Shown: positions 28,001 through 33,844 of the stretch, piece by piece
Layout of the letters: each line of letters begins with the position of its first letter
Numbering within the stretch: position 1 is the first letter of the stretch
Assembly: GCF_963924675.1 (NCBI RefSeq)
Contig: NC_089225.1
Coordinates: forward strand, 81,069,951 to 81,133,950
DNA length: 64,000 nucleotides
From: Phocoena phocoena
Lineage: Eukaryota > Chordata > Mammalia > Artiodactyla > Phocoenidae
Direction: 5' to 3'
The notes under the pieces: model-generated
What the model was told of the DNA's origin: nothing
Seen by the model: only the letters and a program-made list of their open reading frames with translations
Databases searched by the model: none
Position numbers and translations under genes: made by a program

Positions 28001-31000
28001 TCCTATTAATCTCAAGTTTTAAATTGCTCCCTTGAACACTATGGTTTGTTTATGTAAAGTCCTATAAACCAAGTAGTTTAGAATCTGTTTACCTTTTATT
28101 TCCCAGTCTTTTTACTTAAAATTCATCCTAAAAGTAACTCCATTAAATCATGATCTAAGACATCTTTCTAGCTAGTCTCCCTCACTGTCCCCTCCAGCAG
28201 CATACAGGACAAAGAACATGTAAACTAAGGGGCACTTTCTATGCCACTTTATCAGAATAATGACAAACTAAATTTATCCCAATGAAATTTCAGTTTGAAA
28301 TTTTCTCACAAATCTAAAAACTCAGGGAACAAAGGGAAATGGAAATAAAATAGTGTTCCTTTTAAAAAGCATTTTCTAGAAAATCTCAAGCAAGTAACTT
28401 CTCAAACTATGAAGTTAAGAAAACCTTAAGGGCCTTAATTTAATATTCAGCTAATTAAAAGAATTGTTGAGGACAGAAATACAGTTCTATTTGAGTTCCT
28501 AATTCAAATTTAAACAATGTTTACAATTCTTTTTCTGAGCAGTAAGTAATCTGGTTATAGGAAAGTACCATTAAAAGTTAATGATTACTGGGGCTTCTCT
28601 GGTGGCGTAGTGGCTGAGAGTCCGCCTGCTGATGCAGGGGACACGGGTTCATGCCCCAGTCCAGGAAGATCCCACGTGCCGCAGAACAGCTGGGACCGTG
28701 AGCCATGGCTGCTGAGCCTGCGCTCCGCAACGGGAGAGGCCACAACAGTGAGAGGCCCACGTACCGCAAAAAATAAAAAAAAAGTGACCTATTTAATTTT
28801 GTCATTTTTAAAGAGTGTGGTGTAAAACAGACTTATTTTCAGGACAAATTTGGCTTACTTTCCCACTGAAATATTCTCTGAATCCTTAAGTAAATGATGA
28901 AGATTACTATACAGTGTGCACGTATTTCTCCTCGGCATTATTAAAGCTACTTATGTATCCAAGAACTCCGTTTCTTAATGACTTGACAAGTTCCCGTGAC
29001 TATATCAGTTTAGTAGGGTAGATTAGAGTCAAAAAGCTGATGGCTCAAGATATTAAAGTATTAGGATAATAAATGCTGTGAAATATAAAGGGATATTAAA
29101 TTTTAAATACTTTCACTACTTTTTTTTTTTTTTAAGTTCCCTTTTCTCCACAGTTGGAGGAAAGTATCGAGTAAAAGATTAGAGAAATGGAAACCTCTGA
29201 GTATGCTTGCAACCCTGGACACTCAGAGTCTTAAGAATGATAAACTTTCTGCATTCAGACATAACACTATTAGAACCATCTCTTCATGTTGTTAAATCAG
29301 TTCAAGTTAAAGTAGATACAAACTGAACAATGGCTAGGGATGTCAAATGTTTTAAAAGTCAACACCAAGATATTCATGATCTTTAGTTCAATGGACAAAC
29401 TCTAAAATACTCACTCATATAACGGAAAGTCTCTTCAGCAAGGACTGGAGAGAGGGCATCAGATCCATGTCGCTGCTGGCGTGGGGACTGAGTCCAGTCT
29501 TGATTTTCATATAGAAAGAGAGAGTCCACTCTTAGCTTATACTGGGGTAGCTGTTCTTCTAGCAGGCTCACCAGCTCGACTTCAGGGAGATCTTCATTGG
29601 AGCACACATCTAAAGAGGAGATTCCATGTAAATGAATCCAATATATTTCAATTTTCTAGGCTACAGAGAAAAATCGATGAAATTAGTTTTGTCAAAGTAG
29701 GATAATCAAAGCAACATTAGCCAATACCATGTCTCCGATGATTTTTATTACTGTATCCTGGTACTACAGTTGGCCTTTCTCTAGGTTTCTTTAATACGAG
29801 AACTTCTATAGTAAAAATATTACCATGAATTTTAATTGTATCCTATCTAAAAATATATTGCTTAGGGAATACACTTATGTTTTTAAAGTTTAAAATTTCT
29901 TATTTCTTCCTTATCAATATATTTAGTGCTGCTTACAAGAGATCTGATCTCAAATAACATATGCTTCGGGGAAAAAAGGCAACACAAAACAACCAGAAGA
30001 AAAGGAGTTCAAAAGGAATAAAATTACATGTTCTTTAACAACAGAATTGAACTCTGTGGGAGGATTCTTCAAAATCTGGAAAAATTACATTTTACTACAT
30101 TCTCACAGAAGCTAGATATAAAAAAAAATTAACTTACTGAAAATGTGATACATTTAAAGTCTTGAATACCTTTCACATCACTACTCGCTCACTTGCACAC
30201 CTCTAACTCCCCCTGCTTATACTTCTCTGAACACGCTTGGGCTTCTCCACCTTCATGTGTTTGCTCCTGGCTTCTTATTCCAAATGCTGCCCATCATTTA
30301 ACACCTCCCAAATTTAGCAGTTTACAAAAAAAAAAAAAAAGTTATCTCTTTTAATATGCTTAAAATACTACAGCTTAAAATAGAGAAAATACAGGATGTC
30401 ATATCAACCCTCTCATTTTTAAAAGAGATCTGGTATTTCCTTTGGGGGTGGCATAAAGAAACATGTTCTAACTCTGGCAAAGAACAACAAAGTTCATTTT
30501 AAGAAAACATACCTTAAAAGAGTAAATTTCAACTACTTGATCTTAACAGTGAGGAGGCTGACATTAATCAAATCAAGTACAAGGAGACTGACAATATCAG
30601 ACAATCCTATTCACCCAGAAGGACAAGCAGTGGCTTCATAACCACAAAGATGAGGTATATAATCACAGAGATGAGGTACATTTAAAACCTTAAATATGGA
30701 TCTAAAGAAGCTCCTCTCAACCCTTAGCAGATCTCTTAAATAAGAGCTCTGAAAATACATCCGAATTGTATTACTATGAATTCTATGCGACTATTCAAAT
30801 TTTTCCTGCCACAAATATATCACATACAGATTGTCATTATAAATCTGCAGGAAGAGAAGTTGACTATAAATACATGCAGAGCTAAAAACAGACTCTTAGG
30901 CATTCAAGGGTATAATGAAAATGAAGAAAAAAGTAACATTCATTAAAAGAACTACTATTCCCTAGAAATTTTCTTTTAATAAGTAATAATAAAATTCTGT

Positions 31001-33795
31001 GAAAATTCAAGATTACCAATTCCCTACTTCAAAAAAATAATTTTAAAAGTGAGTACACAATCAAGGTTTAGTAGATTCAAATAACATCCTTAGGGGCAAA
31101 TCCTATTTGCTCCTCTCTCTCTCTCTATATATATATATATTTCAAAAGAAGATGTTGGGGGTAGGAGTTTATTAATTACTTAATTTATTTTTGCTGTGTT
31201 GGGTCTTCGTTTCTGTGTGAGGGCTTTCTCTAGTTGTGGCAAGCGGGGGCCACTCTTCATCGCGGTGCATGGGCCTCTCACTATCGTGGCCTCTCTTGTT
31301 GCGGAGCACAGGCTCCAGACGTGCAGGCTCAGTAGTTGTGGCTCACGGGCCTAGTTGCTCCGCGCCATGTGGGATCCTCCCAGACCAGGGCTCGAATCCG
31401 TGTCCCCTGCATTAGCAGGCACATTCTCAACCACTGCGCCACCAGGGAAGCCCCCATATTTTTGATAATGTACTATTTATTGCTTTCCTGATTGTCCAGT
31501 CTTAATATTTTTATCCTCCAAATGTCCCTTCCTTATGCTCACTTCTTTCTAGCCACTTTGCCTCCCTTTAGGTTCGAGGCCTCCTCTTGTTTCTCTTGAA
31601 TATGGCCTCAAAAGTGGTCTGTCCTCATTACACTCATATTTTCCTCTACATCTTCATATCTTTATTAAGTTACTCTCCTACACAAAGCGAAGAAAGGCCT
31701 GAATTTCATCTAGCCAAAGTAGAAAAATCTCATGAACAGTTAGGACAATCAAAAGATCCTAGAAGCGTCATGCCTACTGGTAGTAGGGTTAAATTAATGC
31801 AGAATAAAGCATACTAGAGTATGGTCTTGTGATATAGAGACTTAGATAGCAAAGATTAAAAACAAGCCTCAAAAGAACTGGTATCGGGCCTCCCTGGTGG
31901 CACAGTGGTTGAGAGTCCTCCTGCCGATGCAGGGGACACGGGTTTGTGCCCCGGTCCGGGAGGATCCCACATGCCGCAGAGCTGCTGGGCCCATGAGTCA
32001 TGGCCGCTGAGCCTACGCATCCGGAGCCTGTGCTCCGCAATGGGAGAGGCTACAACAGTGAGAGGCCCGTGTACCACAAAAAAAAAAATAAAAAAGAACT
32101 GATATTATCAGCAAGTAGCTTGAGGACCTGCCAAAATAATAACAGTTTTTCAAATAAGACAAGAAAATTCAAACATCAAACAACATAACATTCAAAATAT
32201 TCAGCATTTGATAAAAAATTACTAGATATTCAAAGAATAAGCAATTTGTAACCCATTACCAGTTGGAAAATAAATCAATAGAAACAAGCCGAGTAAAGAC
32301 AAAGATGATAAACGTGGTAAACAGCAATTTCGAAATAGCCATTATTAATATGCTCAAAGATTTAAAAGGAAAACATGAATTTGATGAAAAGAGAAACAGA
32401 AAGTATTCCTATATTTATAAAATTCAAATAGAACTAGAGTACAATATCTAAATTTAAAAATTCACTGGATAACATTAACATATTAGATACTATCCAGAAG
32501 AAAAGAACAGTAGACTTGAAGGCATAGCAATGGAAACGAATGTGAAAAAAGATTAGGAAAAAAACCAGAGCATCAGTGACTTGCATCACAATAACCATCA
32601 GTCTAACACACATGGAATTGGAGTCACAGAAGAGAAGAGGGAGCAGCAAGGATATTTGAAGAAATAACAGTCAAAATCTTCCAAATTTAATCAAAACTAT
32701 AAATCTATATTTCAATGAAGTTCAGTGACTCTAAGCAGGATAAACACAAAGAAACCCAAAGAGAAAAATCTTAAAAGCAGAGAGAGAAAAAAAGACACAT
32801 TACATTTGAGGGAACAAAGACAAAACTGATCTCATCAGAAGCAGTGCAAGGTAGATGACAATGGAATGTCATTGAAGTGTATAAAAAAGTCAACTTAGAA
32901 TTCTGCACCAGTGAAAACACCTTTTAAAAATGGTGAAATAAAGACTTTTCAGACAAGCAAAAAACTTTGACTAGTCATTGCCAGCTGACCTATATTCCAA
33001 GAAATGCTGAAGTTCTTCAGGCAAAAAGGATATAAGATGGGAAGTTCAATCTACAAAAAGAAATAGAGTGACAGAAATGGTAAATCTGTGTGGAAATATA
33101 TAAGCCTTTTATTCTCATAATGTATTTAACTTATAACTGTTTAAAGCAAAAATAATAACAATTATGTATATAACATATGTAAATATAAAAGGCATGGCAA
33201 GAATAATACAATGGCAGGGGGAAATGGAAGAATACTGTGTGTCACTTTATGGAATAGTATAATGTTATCTGAAGATAGACTGTGATAAATTTAAAAATGC
33301 ATATTGCAAACTCAGAGCAACTACTGAGAAAAAAGAGAGGTATAGCTACTTAGGTCAATAGTGGAATTAAAATGGAATCCTAAAAAAAACAAACCAACAA
33401 ACAAACAACTCAAAAGAGGAAAGGAATGAGGGGAAAAAAGGAAGAAAGAACTTTTAAATGGAACAAAGAGAAAACAAGTAGGAGTTCAGTAGACTCAACT
33501 AAACTGATAATTATATTAAATGTAAATGGTCTAAACATACCAATTAGAAAGTAGAGATTGTCAGACTAGATGAAAAAAAGATCTGACTTTAAACTATCTA
33601 TAGGAGATGTCCCTTGAATATTCAGATAAGTTAAAAGTAAAAGGATGGAAAATGTTACCATACCAATTCTACAAAAAACTCTTTCAAATATAGAGAAGGG
33701 AATACTTCACAACTCATTTTATGAGGCCAGCATTGCCCTAATACCAAAATCATGCAAAGACGTTGCAAAAAAAGGAGTACAAACCAACGAATGGG

Positions 33796-33844
<49 letters not shown>

